A stretch of DNA of 64,000 nucleotides from Solibacillus ferritrahens (GTDB lineage Bacteria > Bacillota > Bacilli > Bacillales_A > Planococcaceae), in contig NZ_JAXCLE010000001.1 in the NCBI RefSeq assembly GCF_037027585.1, forward strand, positions 248,001 to 312,000. Direction: 5' to 3'. Numbering within the stretch: the first letter of the stretch is position 1; every line of letters starts with the position of its first letter. Below the pieces are notes generated by a model. The model searched no databases, was not told the origin of the DNA, and was given only the letters and a program-made list of their open reading frames with translations. The translations under genes and the position numbers were made by a program. Shown in pieces: positions 1 through 8,508 of this stretch.

Positions 1-112
1 TGTTACCGTTCAATACGTAAATAACTGGATAATTTAAATATTGCTCTGCGTTATTTATCTGGTTGATGCTATCTTGTTTGAATGCCCAAGACAGGATTTC
101 GATTGCTGACAT
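1..112 (-). CDS. 5' end of a gene cut by the window edge, possibly a GIY-YIG type protein
   Basis: The first 37 codons of a minus-strand gene start at an ATG at 110-112. An AGGTGA ribosome-binding site lies 4 bases upstream on that strand. The peptide begins MSAIEILSWAFKQDS and runs to NYPVIYVLNGN at the edge. A YPVIYVLN-like strand near residue 30 resembles the opening of GIY-YIG domains, such as those fused to DUF2075 helicases, but the diagnostic GIY...YIG residues would lie beyond the window. The function is therefore only a guess. Reading frame and start are fairly well supported. Confidence 0.45.
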   Translation of the reverse strand, partial: MSAIEILSWAFKQDSINQINNAEQYLNYPVIYVLNGN

Positions 113-563
113 TTAATCACCTACTCATTATTTCTACGGTCTTCTCCTATGGTAAAAAGCAATTCTAAATATCATCTTAATGATAACAAAGTAACGTGAA
201 ACTATTCCATTATAGAAGTAATATGTGAATGAAATATCTCAGTCTTAAATGAATTAATAGTCCAAAACATAGATTAACTATATAATATCCTTCACCATAA
301 TCAATTAATTAATCGATTATTTTTTATTTTTACAAAAAATCGATACAAGTGCTTATTCCCGATAGTAGAGACTTTATAGCGCAAATTTAGGAGTGTCATA
401 CCATTTACAACCTGCACAAGAATGGGGTAAGTGAAGAATGCATTATTATTAAATAATGTTGGTAATTAATTTCTATCAATTACAAAATTAATGCAAATTT
501 TTATATAAATTTATAATAGTTAACTTGAATAATTTACCATATAATTAAATAGAAAATACATGA
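113..563. other. AT-rich intergenic region
   Basis: About 450 bases without a supported gene. It should hold the promoter of the edge gene. I see AT-rich sequence including AATTAATTAATCGATT at 303-318 but no convincing terminator, RNA or operator. Confidence 0.4.
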
Positions 564-851
564 ATGGAGGAATTTTATTTCACATCGTTTCATACCGCAA
601 AAGGGCTAGAATTTGATTACGTATTTATTGCCGATTTAGTAGACCCTTCACAAGCCGAAAAACTTGGCAATGAATTTGATTGGAATGTTGAACGACGTCT
701 ACTTTATGTAGCAATAACACGTGCGTAAGCATCTTTGAGTTTATTCACTTTCGATGAAAATGCAAAACTCATTACTGAATTTGATTCTAATCTATTTGAA
801 AAATCTATATCTAATTTTGAAATGTATACTTGTTATTTTACATGTGAATAA
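564..851 (+). pseudogene. UvrD/Rep-type helicase C-terminal remnant with one nonsense codon
   Basis: Translating from 564 gives TSFHTAKGLEFDYVFIA, then NVERRLLYVAITRA, then a TAA at 726-728. The same frame continues with ASLSLFTFDENAKLI and stops at 849-851. The words T-H-x-AKGLEFDxVF and ERRLLYVAxTRA are the motif V/VI region of superfamily I UvrD-like helicases. In intact members a Lys normally follows the TRA, so the TAA looks like a one-base nonsense change of an AAA codon. The ATPase domain with Walker A is absent upstream, so only the last part of the gene remains. It is best read as a decaying remnant, not a working gene. Confidence 0.75.
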
Positions 852-976
852 CAGCTAAGATACATACGTATAACTGCACATGGACATTTCTCACGTAAGG
901 GTCAGCTATATTCAACAGTTTACGAACTTTATGAATGAGTCAGATGAACCTCATGAATTAGAAGAATAAATATATA

Positions 977-998
977 AGAGTTGCTCTAGAGCAACTCT
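977..998. repeat. perfect 22-bp palindrome
   Basis: AGAGTTGC, TCTAGA and GCAACTCT form a perfect palindrome just downstream of the helicase remnant. No T-run follows on either strand, so it may be an old terminator stem or a protein-binding site. Confidence 0.45.
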
Positions 999-1144
999 GC
1001 TATTTCTAAATTATTTAAAACTTCTATATCATCAATTATTTTTTCGATATGTCCTATTATCCTAGATGAATGCCCTTCACCATGTTGCGTATACGAAGTG
1101 AAAACTTGTGGTATTCTGGTGAATATCTCGAATATTACTTTTTT

Positions 1145-1188
1145 AAATAAAAAGCTAGGTTTAGAAAATTAATTCCAAACCTAACTTT
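1145..1188 (-). terminator. Rho-independent terminator of the SatD/DUF3307 pair
   Basis: On the minus strand AAGTTAGGTTT (1177-1187) pairs with AAACCTAGCTT (1152-1162), with one G-T pair. It is followed by TTTATTTAAAA, directly downstream of the DUF3307 stop codon. Confidence 0.7.
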
Positions 1189-1195
1189 CATAAAT

Positions 1196-2140
1196 TCAAC
1201 TCCAAATATATTTCATTAAATATCCAGCAATTACACCAAATATAACACTTAACATGGTCCCAATTAAATAGTATTCTGCAAAGCTTTTATCATCGAATTG
1301 TTTAAACCTTGTTAAAGCTTTCATAGCAACTAAGAAACCTATTCCACCCAAATTATTACTTAAACAGAATATTAAGATTAAATTCCGTTCTAAAATTCCT
1401 ATCCACATTCCTGCTTTTGGTGGAGAATCCTTTATCATAATTATCTTTTTATTCAACTTTACATCTTCATTTTGGAGCATTTTATAAGCATTAATTTCAT
1501 CATCAATATCATTAAAATTAAGACTTTGATAACTTAGATTTAGATTAGTTGATTTAAAATTACCCTCTAATACTGTTTCAACCACCTTATTGGATGGTTT
1601 GAATTCTTTAAGGATTAAACCTATTAGATATCCCCAAAAATATGTATTAATTAATACTATTATCATTGAGCAGATTATTTGAGCTGTGAGACTCAAATCT
1701 AGATTATTTTTAGACTCAATAGCAACAAAAATCTGTCTCAAATTTATCGAACCATCCATTAGTAACAACTTAACTACTATATATATTGTTACGAGATGAA
1801 TTATTTGGTCTGTGATATATAATAGAGCCATTTTCAGATTTTTTATATAGCTATTAATATTATTTACATCAGTGTTTACTCTTTCATTTAACATTTCTTT
1901 TATAAGATCTGTTATGAAATGTATTAAACATATAAGAATAATTGTTATCAATAATAAGAAATCATATTGTATTAAACTTAAGTATAACGATATTCCAATT
2001 AAGACTAAATAAGTGAATAAATGAATAGTAATATGCTTAATCACTACCCCAATATCCTTTGATTTATTTTTTACCATATTTGCAGTTTGAAAGGGAAAAT
2101 CTGCTATAAAATGCCCCAAAATGAGTATTAAAGTTACCAT
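1196..2140 (-). CDS. DUF3307 membrane protein (SatD partner)
   Basis: A 314-residue membrane protein. The N-terminus has the DUF3307 pattern: LILGHFIADFPFQTANMVKN, with GHxxxDFxxQT at residues 9-19. Helices follow at about 30-55, 58-80, 105-130, 155-185, 240-280 and 290-312. A polar stretch at about 185-235 is probably cytoplasmic. The biochemical role of DUF3307 proteins is unknown to me. It is coupled to the upstream satD-like gene by a 7-base overlap of start and stop, so the two should be made together. The terminator directly downstream closes the operon. Confidence 0.75.
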   Translation of the reverse strand: MVTLILILGHFIADFPFQTANMVKNKSKDIGVVIKHITIHLFTYLVLIGISLYLSLIQYDFLLLITIILICLIHFITDLIKEMLNERVNTDVNNINSYIKNLKMALLYITDQIIHLVTIYIVVKLLLMDGSINLRQIFVAIESKNNLDLSLTAQIICSMIIVLINTYFWGYLIGLILKEFKPSNKVVETVLEGNFKSTNLNLSYQSLNFNDIDDEINAYKMLQNEDVKLNKKIIMIKDSPPKAGMWIGILERNLILIFCLSNNLGGIGFLVAMKALTRFKQFDDKSFAEYYLIGTMLSVIFGVIAGYLMKYIWS

Positions 2141-2907
2141 TTATTCCTCCTTAGATTAGACTGCTTTAATTTCTCTCGAATAGATTTTTCTAGTTCAGTG
2201 TAGCTAAAACTATTGATTAATACTATATCCGTATCTTTATTATCTAATTCGCAATGTAATTGTCTTTCTATATATTCAATTGATTTATATAAGGCATTAG
2301 CTGTCTCTAATATAATTTCAACATTCCCACCTATATAATGTTCTGAAATTGTTGATGTTGATTTATTAATTACTAAAGCTACTTCTTTTTGTGAATGATA
2401 TAAACTGTACAAACCGAGAATTTCCCTTTGTCTAGGTGTTTGTTGTAATATAATTAAACTTTGCAAATCTAAAAATGCATTGATTAAGCCCCTATCTTGT
2501 TTTGAAAAATAGCTAAAAGGATTAAATTCCATTATTTTTTTTCGATTTTTATTATTTTTAATTATGTTATTAGCATCTTTGGCATCTTTCACTAGCACAT
2601 CGCTCCATGTATCTATATCCAATTCATTAAATTTTCTATCAATAAAACCACAAGAAATACCAAAGTAAGGCATATTCTTAGTGTAACTCCAATTATAAAC
2701 AATATAATTAGCTATTAAAAAAGCACCTACAAACCCTTCTACTAAGCAAATTATTTCATCACCCTGACGATGTTTGACCAATAAAGGTGTTTTCGAATTT
2801 ATCTTTCTTAAAGTATCTTGCCATTCGGTCAAATAAGCCTCTAAGTCACCTGGGAATCCCGTAGAATTTGTTACATCTAATATAAATAATGAAACAGGTT
2901 TTTTCAT
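2134..2907 (-). CDS. SatD family protein with C-terminal helix-turn-helix
   Basis: A 257-residue protein. The N-terminal part (LFILDVTNSTGFP, then HRQGDEIICLVEG near residue 46) matches the SatD family. These proteins resemble nucleotide-cyclase-fold sensors with a DxTxS start and an RxGDE motif. The C-terminal third (about 155-220, TPRQREILGLYSLYHSQKEV and the following STSTISEHY) looks like a sigma-70-region-4-type helix-turn-helix. That part probably binds DNA. Three regularly spaced palindromes lie 44-123 bases upstream of its start and are the obvious candidate for autoregulation. It is first gene of a two-gene operon with the DUF3307 protein. The signal sensed is unknown. Confidence 0.75.
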   Translation of the reverse strand: MKKPVSLFILDVTNSTGFPGDLEAYLTEWQDTLRKINSKTPLLVKHRQGDEIICLVEGFVGAFLIANYIVYNWSYTKNMPYFGISCGFIDRKFNELDIDTWSDVLVKDAKDANNIIKNNKNRKKIMEFNPFSYFSKQDRGLINAFLDLQSLIILQQTPRQREILGLYSLYHSQKEVALVINKSTSTISEHYIGGNVEIILETANALYKSIEYIERQLHCELDNKDTDIVLINSFSYTELEKSIREKLKQSNLRRNKW

Positions 2908-2950
2908 TTTAGCACCTACCTTTTAATATCTCTTAAAAAATTATACCACT

Positions 2951-3030
2951 AATCCGGCGAAATAACCGGATTATACATAAATCCGGTGAAATAACCGGAT
3001 TCCATCTTAATCCGGATAGATAACCGGATT
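2951..3030. promoter_or_regulatory. Three phased AATCCGG-N8-CCGGATT palindromes (candidate SatD operators)
   Basis: Units at 2951-2972, 2980-3001 and 3009-3030 each have perfect 7-base arms AATCCGG and CCGGATT around 8 bases. Unit starts are exactly 29 bases apart. The centres are cGAAATAA, tGAAATAA and atAGATAA. They lie just upstream of the satD-like gene, which carries a putative DNA-binding C-terminus. Autoregulation is inferred. Confidence 0.65.
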
Positions 3031-3142
3031 TATCAAATGGAGGAAAAGGCTTATATTTAACTATGTAAACAAATTTTAAATAGAAACTGAATAGATTTTT
3101 CCTGAAATTAAATTACAGTGAATAACATTATATGATTTAGAC

Positions 3143-3175
3143 AAAACAAAAAACCCTTGATTCACAAGGGTTTTG
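3143..3175 (-). terminator. Second terminator downstream of ssrA
   Basis: Stem AAACCCTTG (minus-strand reading, 3165-3173) with CAAGGGTTT (3151-3159), followed on the minus strand by TTTGTTTTG. It is a near copy of the hairpin at 3198-3238; both carry a TGACAYTCATTGAA tail, so the terminator appears duplicated. Confidence 0.65.
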
Positions 3176-3197
3176 ACATTCATTGAAACTCAATGAA

Positions 3198-3238
3198 ATA
3201 TAAAAAGTGCCAAAACCCTTAATAATAAAGGATTTTGA
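3198..3238 (-). terminator. Rho-independent terminator of ssrA
   Basis: AAAATCCTT (3228-3236) pairs with AAGGGTTTT (3212-3220) on the minus strand, one wobble pair. It lies 32 bases beyond the tmRNA 3' end. Confidence 0.65.
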
Positions 3239-3269
3239 CACTCATTGAATTCCTATAAAATTCATTCTA

Positions 3270-3623
3270 TGGAGACGGTGGGAGTCGAACCCACGTCCAG
3301 AAGCTCCAATACGCCGGCTTCTACGCGTGTAGTTTGTCTATTTGCAATTCGCGAATTCTTATGCCGACAGACAGGCGTCCGAATCGCTAACCTGGAAATC
3401 TCTTACCGTTGACTCAGGTGGTGCCAACGATCGTATCCCACTTAAGTTGAACCCAGCGTAGTCTACATGGGCGATAGACAGGCTGAGTGCTACGCAGTAT
3501 TAAGCTGCGAAAGCGAAGTTTTGTTGTTTGCCAGTTATTATATAACTTCCGTTGTTGACGAAGACGAGACCTCCGACGCGCGACCAGAGCTTGAACCACC
3601 CCTGTCGAATCCGTAACGTCCCC
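3270..3623 (-). ncRNA. ssrA: tmRNA (transfer-messenger RNA)
   Basis: The 5' end (minus strand from 3623) reads GGGGACGTTACGGATTCGAC. The 3' end reads GGTTCGACTCCCACCGTCTC and then CA at 3270, forming the tRNA-like acceptor and T-arm with encoded CCA. Length is 354 nt. The tag reading frame at 3500-3532 encodes GKQQNFAFAA and stop, with GGC as resume codon. tmRNA rescues ribosomes stalled on broken mRNAs and marks the product for proteolysis; its partner SmpB is encoded 0.8 kb upstream. A consensus promoter lies at 3718-3746. The implied precursor has a leader of roughly 90 nt that would be removed by RNase P. Confidence 0.96.
3500..3532 (-). other. tmRNA tag reading frame (GKQQNFAFAA)
   Basis: Ten codons and a TAA inside ssrA. 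The FAFAA C-terminus is a variant of the usual LAA/VAA ClpXP-type degron, with Phe at the third residue from the end. Confidence 0.9.
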
Positions 3624-3717
3624 GAGTAGTAGTAAACCCGAGTTAAGTTTCGGCATGAGCGAAATGCTCATTAAAACGTGTACCGTATGAGTAGATACAC
3701 ACTGGCTAGTACAGTAA

Positions 3718-3746
3718 ATTATATGACAAAACGTGCGAGCTTGCAA
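3718..3746 (-). promoter_or_regulatory. Sigma-A promoter of ssrA
   Basis: On the minus strand TTGCAA (3741-3746), a 17-base spacer and a perfect TATAAT (3718-3723). Start of transcription is expected near 3711, upstream of the mature tmRNA end. Confidence 0.7.
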
Positions 3747-3870
3747 GTAAATCCGCTTCGATTACACCTTGCCAATATTTGCTTCGCTCTCCATTGCAAA
3801 GCTACGATTCCGTCATCGCTTCATTTTCATCAAGCACATTTATGATTGTCCTGTTCTTTCCACGAACGAA

Positions 3871-4125
3871 TCAACTAAACTGGCTTTGCAACTTTACACG
3901 GTCGATTCCATTATTCACGAGCGATTTCTCAGCTCTGTATAAACGGATGGCTGAAATATATTCACTTAAAGGCATTCCTACTTGTTCTTCAAAAACTTCC
4001 TCGTATTCTGGACATTTTATCGCAACCAGTTCTTCTACCATTGCCATGCATTTAGGATTTTCACTATGTTTTTCAACTAACAAAACAATTCTATCTATGA
4101 TTTCTGCATTGCGTATTCTTATCAC
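3871..4125 (-). CDS. Small protein with weak AraC-like helix-turn-helix similarity
   Basis: An 84-residue frame with a GTG start at 4123-4125, preceded by AGGGGG about 9 bases upstream, which supports translation. Residues about 45-70 (FEEQVGMPLSEYISAIRLYR) resemble the recognition-helix part of AraC-type regulators. The protein is too short for a full two-helix-turn-helix AraC domain and may be a fragment. It lies between ssrA and smpB, where B. subtilis has no comparable gene. I do not recognise it further. Confidence 0.5.
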   Translation of the reverse strand: MIRIRNAEIIDRIVLLVEKHSENPKCMAMVEELVAIKCPEYEEVFEEQVGMPLSEYISAIRLYRAEKSLVNNGIDRVKLQSQFS

Positions 4126-4253
4126 CTGTTATATCCCCCTATTATCCTAATACCTTTCCTATTTACAACCTGTTCTATCTAAAATATTGTCAATTTAATG
4201 TCCATTTTTAATTATTACCCACAAGTAAAATTTTCAAAACCACTTTTTCCACA

Positions 4254-4298
4254 CAAAAAAAGATATGTTAAAAGATTTTAAAACCTTTAACATACCTT
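4254..4298 (-). terminator. Terminator downstream of smpB
   Basis: Minus-strand stem GGTATGTTAAA (4287-4297) and TTTAACATATC (4262-4272), followed by seven T. It ends the rnr-smpB transcript about 100 bases after the smpB stop. Confidence 0.7.
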
Positions 4299-4396
4299 TT
4301 AAAAAATCTTATACAAGCGACCTCAGCAAAAACCGGGCTGCCCCTATTCAATTTACTTATTAGGTAGTTATTCTTACTAAAATAAAAAAATTCTGC

Positions 4397-4861
4397 TTAC
4401 TGCTGGCGATCCTTGAAAGCACGCTCCATATCGCGTTTTGCTTCCTTCTTCTTCATATCATGACGCTTATCGTAATCCTTCTTACCTTTCGCAAGACCGA
4501 TTAGCAGCTTCGCATAGCCGTCCTTAATATACATTTTAAGCGGCACGATTGTATAGCCGTCACGTTTTACTGCACCGACTAACTCACTAATTTGCTTTTT
4601 ATGTAAGAGCAGCTTGCGTTCACGTAGTGGGTCATGGTTGAAGCGATTGCCTTGATCGAACGGAGAAATATGCATATTTTTAACCCATGCTTCGCCGCCC
4701 ATCACACTAATATAAGCTTCCTTCAGCTGGACGCGGGCACCTCGTACAGATTTAATCTCCGTACCTGTCAGTACCATCCCTGCTTCAATCGTTTCTTCTA
4801 TGAAGTAATCATGGCTTGCTTTTTTGTTTTGAGCTAAAACCTTACCTGCGCCTTTTGCCAT
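4397..4861 (-). CDS. smpB: SsrA-binding protein SmpB
   Basis: A 154-residue protein of normal family length. It binds tmRNA and brings it to stalled ribosomes. It opens with NKKASHDYFIEETIEAG, continues with LTGTEIKSVRGARVQLKEAY (residues 31-50, oligonucleotide-binding fold) and has an N-H-D-P loop near 75. The C-terminal tail from about 125 is strongly basic (KGKKDYDKRHDMKKK) and forms the helix that enters the mRNA channel. It follows rnr by 71 bases, as in Bacilli where secG-est-rnr-smpB-ssrA form a cluster. Confidence 0.97.
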   Translation of the reverse strand: MAKGAGKVLAQNKKASHDYFIEETIEAGMVLTGTEIKSVRGARVQLKEAYISVMGGEAWVKNMHISPFDQGNRFNHDPLRERKLLLHKKQISELVGAVKRDGYTIVPLKMYIKDGYAKLLIGLAKGKKDYDKRHDMKKKEAKRDMERAFKDRQQ

Positions 4862-4932
4862 CGTTAAACACCTCTATTATCAACATAAGGGGATGCTATG
4901 ATGCCGAAGTTGCACCATAGCTTCACGCCTTA

Positions 4933-7335
4933 CTATTTCTTTTTACTTTTTTTCTTTTTCCCTTTAGCGATGCCCTCGAAAAACTTCGGCTTATCGCCTT
5001 CTTTGCGGCGACCCCGTGGATCACGGTCAGACGTGCCTCCTGAACGTTTTGCCTTCTCAGGACGTGCCTTGCTTCCGCCACGTGCTTTGCGGTCACGTTT
5101 TTCGCCTGTACGCTCAGCATCCTTGCCACGGCCTTCTCTGCGACCTGCATGGATAACTTTAGATGTTGGGCGACGAGCTGGACGTGGACTGCTCACCATG
5201 TCAACAATTTCAAAATCAACAGAAGATTCCTCAATCACGACATTCGCCACACGGATCTTCACTTCATCCCCAATACGGAATTGGCGACCCGTACGCTCAC
5301 CGATCATTGACATTTGACGGTCATCAAAGCGGTAATAATCGTCGGTCATATTCGAAATATGCACAAGTCCTTCTACTGTATTTTCAAGCTCCACGAAAAT
5401 ACCGAAGTTCGTAATCGATGATACAATCCCTTCGAACTCTTCACCGATTTTGTCAGACATGAACTGTGCCTTTTTCAATGCATCTGTATCACGCTCTGCC
5501 TCTACTGCACGACGCTCACGGCTTGACGTATGTTCCGCAATTTCATCCATTACAGCACTCCACTGCACAACTGTTTCCTTCGACGTATCACCATTTACTA
5601 AATACGTACGAATTAAACGATGGACGATTAAATCTGGATAACGTCGGATCGGTGATGTGAAATGCGTATAAAACTCTGTCGATAAGCCGAAGTGACCTAA
5701 AGACTCCGCATAATACTTCGCCTGCTGCATCGAACGTAATAACATCGTTGAAATAACCGGCTCCTCTGGTAAGCCTTCAATCGATTTAATGACTTCCTGT
5801 AACGCTTTTGGATGTACCGAGTTACCTGTACCTTTAATCATAATACCAAAATTTGTCACAAACTCAAAGAAACGTTGTAATTTTTCTGGTTTTGGATCTT
5901 CATGAATACGGTAAATGAACGGCAGCTCCATCCAGTGGAAATGCTCGGCAATTGTTTCGTTCGCCGCAAGCATGAATTCCTCGATTAGACGCTCTGCAAC
6001 TGTACGCTCGCGTAATACGATGTCAGTCGGCCAGCCATCTTCATCAACTAATACTTTTGATTCCTTAAAGTCAAAGTCAATTGCACCGCGCCCCATACGT
6101 TTACTTCTAAGAATTTGCGCTAAGTCCGCCATATCTCTAAACATCGGCACTAATTTTTCATAGCGCTCCATTAGCTCAGGATTTTCATCCGGATTTTCTA
6201 AAATATTATAAACGTCCGTATACGTCATACGCTCCGTCGTGTTAATGACACTTTGGAAAATCTCATGCTTTACAACATGACCTGCTCCATCAATCGTCAT
6301 TTCACAAGATAATGTTAAACGGTCAACCTGTGGATTCAATGAACAAATCCCATTTGACAAACGGTGTGGAATCATCGGAATTACGCGGTCTGTTAAATAA
6401 ACAGAAGTCGCCCGTTCATAAGCTTCCTCATCTAGTACTGAACCCTGTGTGACATAGTAGCTAACATCGGCAATATGAACACCTAATTTATACGTACCAT
6501 CATCATTTTTGACAACTGTTACGGCATCATCCAAGTCTTTTGCGTCTGCACCGTCAATCGTTACGATAACTTCATTACGTAGGTCACGACGACCGACTAA
6601 ATCCTGCTCCGTAATTTCCTCCGGTACATCGATTGCTGCCTGGACAACCTCTTCAGGGAACTCTGGCGGAATATCATATTTATAAAGGATCGATAAAATG
6701 TCCACACCTGGATCATTTTTATGACCTAAAATTTTCGTAACCATTCCTGTCGCTGATTTAGCTGCATCTGGCCAATGTGTCACTTCTACGACTACTTTAT
6801 GTCCATCAACCGCGCCCAATGAATCTTCCTTCGCGATGAAAATATCCATATTTAGCTTTTTATCATCTGTAATAACAAAACCAAAGCCACGATTTGCTTG
6901 GTACGTACCTACAAATGAAGTTTTACTGCGTTCAACAATTTTAACAACCGTACCTTCACGGCGGTCACCTGATTGTTCCTTTAATACACGGACCAATACA
7001 GTATCCTCATTTAACGCCCCGTTTACTTCATGTGCCGGGATGAAAATATCGTCCATGCCCTGTTCTTCTGGTGCAACGAAGCCAAAGCCCTTTGCATTCC
7101 CGATAAAGCGGCCGCGCAGTAAGTTCATGCGCTCCGGTAAACCATAACGATTCGAACGGGAGCGGACAATTAGTCCCTGTGCTTCCATTTTTACGAGTGT
7201 TTTTACTAATTCACGGAAATCATCCGCTTCTACCAATTCAAGCATATCTTCAATTTCCGAAACGGTCATTGGTTTGTAGCCATCGTCCTTCATCATATCG
7301 AGGACGCGCTGTTGTAATTCATTTTGTTGTGTCAT
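4933..7335 (-). CDS. rnr: Ribonuclease R
   Basis: An 800-residue 3'-to-5' exoribonuclease that degrades structured RNA and works with the trans-translation system. Domains in order: N-terminal winged helix (about 1-70), cold-shock domain 1 (75-135, LRGRFIGNAKGFGFVAPE), cold-shock domain 2 (140-210), RNB catalytic domain (about 240-570, with RRDLRNEVIVTIDGADAKDL and DDA metal ligands), S1 domain (about 630-710, FEGIVSSITNFGIFVELENT) and a Lys/Arg-rich tail from 715. The ATG at 7335 has an AAAGGAGGG ribosome-binding site about 11 bases upstream. The next gene in the operon is smpB. Confidence 0.97.
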   Translation of the reverse strand: MTQQNELQQRVLDMMKDDGYKPMTVSEIEDMLELVEADDFRELVKTLVKMEAQGLIVRSRSNRYGLPERMNLLRGRFIGNAKGFGFVAPEEQGMDDIFIPAHEVNGALNEDTVLVRVLKEQSGDRREGTVVKIVERSKTSFVGTYQANRGFGFVITDDKKLNMDIFIAKEDSLGAVDGHKVVVEVTHWPDAAKSATGMVTKILGHKNDPGVDILSILYKYDIPPEFPEEVVQAAIDVPEEITEQDLVGRRDLRNEVIVTIDGADAKDLDDAVTVVKNDDGTYKLGVHIADVSYYVTQGSVLDEEAYERATSVYLTDRVIPMIPHRLSNGICSLNPQVDRLTLSCEMTIDGAGHVVKHEIFQSVINTTERMTYTDVYNILENPDENPELMERYEKLVPMFRDMADLAQILRSKRMGRGAIDFDFKESKVLVDEDGWPTDIVLRERTVAERLIEEFMLAANETIAEHFHWMELPFIYRIHEDPKPEKLQRFFEFVTNFGIMIKGTGNSVHPKALQEVIKSIEGLPEEPVISTMLLRSMQQAKYYAESLGHFGLSTEFYTHFTSPIRRYPDLIVHRLIRTYLVNGDTSKETVVQWSAVMDEIAEHTSSRERRAVEAERDTDALKKAQFMSDKIGEEFEGIVSSITNFGIFVELENTVEGLVHISNMTDDYYRFDDRQMSMIGERTGRQFRIGDEVKIRVANVVIEESSVDFEIVDMVSSPRPARRPTSKVIHAGRREGRGKDAERTGEKRDRKARGGSKARPEKAKRSGGTSDRDPRGRRKEGDKPKFFEGIAKGKKKKSKKK

Positions 7336-7415
7336 GTATTATTTCCCTCCTTTGAACAGAAAATAAAGTTCAAGTTTACCTATAAAAAGTTTATAAAGGT
7401 CTTTCCTTAATAACC

Positions 7416-7517
7416 GTTGATTTTCGTTACGGTTACGCTTTCCGCGGGCACGGCCTGAGCCTGTAGTCTCAGGCGTCGTGCTGTTCCCGCTGGAGTCGAA
7501 CCTCCACTACAATCAAC
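7416..7517. repeat. GC-rich dispersed repeat with GTTGATT/AATCAAC ends (copy C1)
   Basis: A 102-bp GC-rich insert in the est-rnr gap, bounded by GTTGATT and AATCAAC. Inside are CTTTCCGCGGGCACG, a hairpin around GCCTGAGCC...TCAGGC, and GTTCCCGCTGGAGTCG. The same words recur at 37978-38134 and 59209-59254. It resembles the GACTCCxGCGGGA...CCCGCGGAAAGCG elements scattered in Bacillaceae genomes; function unknown. Confidence 0.7.
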
Positions 7518-7580
7518 TATTGTACGGTTTAACATACGTTTCTTCTTTATAAATAAATTGAACAAAATTATTTCACATCA

Positions 7581-8327
7581 TTAGACTGTCCAATCTAACG
7601 AATTTAAAAACGTGAGAACTTCTTCATGAAGCTTGTCTTTTTCTTTATCGAGTGTAATGACATGTCCTGATTCTTCATACCAGCTGATTGTTTTGTCGAT
7701 GGATTCGACGGTATCAAAGATGATATTGGCGGAATCGGGGTTGATGACTTGGTCGTTCGTCGATTGGATTACTAAAATCGGCGCATACAAATGGTCAATC
7801 GATTGTCGTACATCGTAGATAAGCTGCTGCAGGTCAGGTAATGAAGCCATGCCCTGCTCTTTAATTGCTTCAATCTCTAATTCAATTTCCTGTTCACTTT
7901 TACCTTGTTTTTTTTTGTATTGTTTTGCATAGTCAAGTACGCCTTCAAACATAATGTCTGTCGTGCGCATCGTCATCGGTGAGCACATTGTGACTACACC
8001 TTTCACCGGATGACTTGTCGCAAGCTTTAACGAAAACACGCCACCGAGCGATAGTCCTGCAACGGCGATTTCCTCATAGCCTGCTTCCTTTAATGTAGTA
8101 TACCCACTTTTTACGTCTTCCCACCATTCATCGGGATTGGAGACGATTAACTCTTCCGGTGGTACACCATGGCCTTTATAATGCGGTGCAAGCGATGTAT
8201 AGCCTTGCTTTTCCAAAAAGCGGCCAAGCATCCTCACATCTGCTGAACTTCCTGTAAATCCATGTAATAATAATACCGCCCTTTTACCTGCCTGAAAGAA
8301 GAACGGTGAAGACATAGCTGTTTTCAT
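7581..8327 (-). CDS. est: Carboxylesterase (Est30/YvaK family)
   Basis: An alpha/beta-hydrolase of 248 residues, the same length as Geobacillus Est30. I chose the ATG at 8325-8327 because AGGAG lies 8 bases upstream; a frame extending further to 8378 has no better signal. Seen: oxyanion loop LLLHGFTG near residue 20, nucleophile elbow GLSLGG with Ser93, the acid in TNDQVINPDSANII, and catalytic His in SGHVITLD. It is expected to hydrolyse short-chain carboxylic esters in the cytoplasm. In other Bacilli it sits directly between secG and rnr; here a fibre locus separates it from secG. Confidence 0.93.
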   Translation of the reverse strand: MKTAMSSPFFFQAGKRAVLLLHGFTGSSADVRMLGRFLEKQGYTSLAPHYKGHGVPPEELIVSNPDEWWEDVKSGYTTLKEAGYEEIAVAGLSLGGVFSLKLATSHPVKGVVTMCSPMTMRTTDIMFEGVLDYAKQYKKKQGKSEQEIELEIEAIKEQGMASLPDLQQLIYDVRQSIDHLYAPILVIQSTNDQVINPDSANIIFDTVESIDKTISWYEESGHVITLDKEKDKLHEEVLTFLNSLDWTV

Positions 8328-8445
8328 GCTCATGGCTCCTGTCTTATTCAAGATATGAAAAATACGATCCGTACACACCTACGAATCGATCATTTTGATG
8401 AATAACTTTCCATTTCTTCTATTATACTGTGTTTTGCCCCGTACT

Positions 8446-8493
8446 AAAAGAAAAAGCCCAACCTTGCAATAAATGCGAGGTTAGGCGTTTAAT
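8446..8493 (-). terminator. Terminator copy A, end of the fibre operon
   Basis: On the plus strand the hairpin AACCTTGC...GCGAGGTT is flanked by AAAAAGCC and GGCGTTT. Over 48 bases it differs at only three positions from the terminator after secG at 13441-13488. The two copies bracket the inserted fibre block. Confidence 0.75.
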
Positions 8494-8508
8494 AAAATCT
8501 GTATAAGA

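Noticed and set aside
3414..3746. 110-codon minus-strand frame
   Set aside because: It covers the tmRNA 5' half and its promoter; the RNA explains the sequence.
3779..4150. 123-codon plus-strand frame
   Set aside because: Lies opposite the better supported small gene at 3871-4125 and has no ribosome-binding site or known motif.
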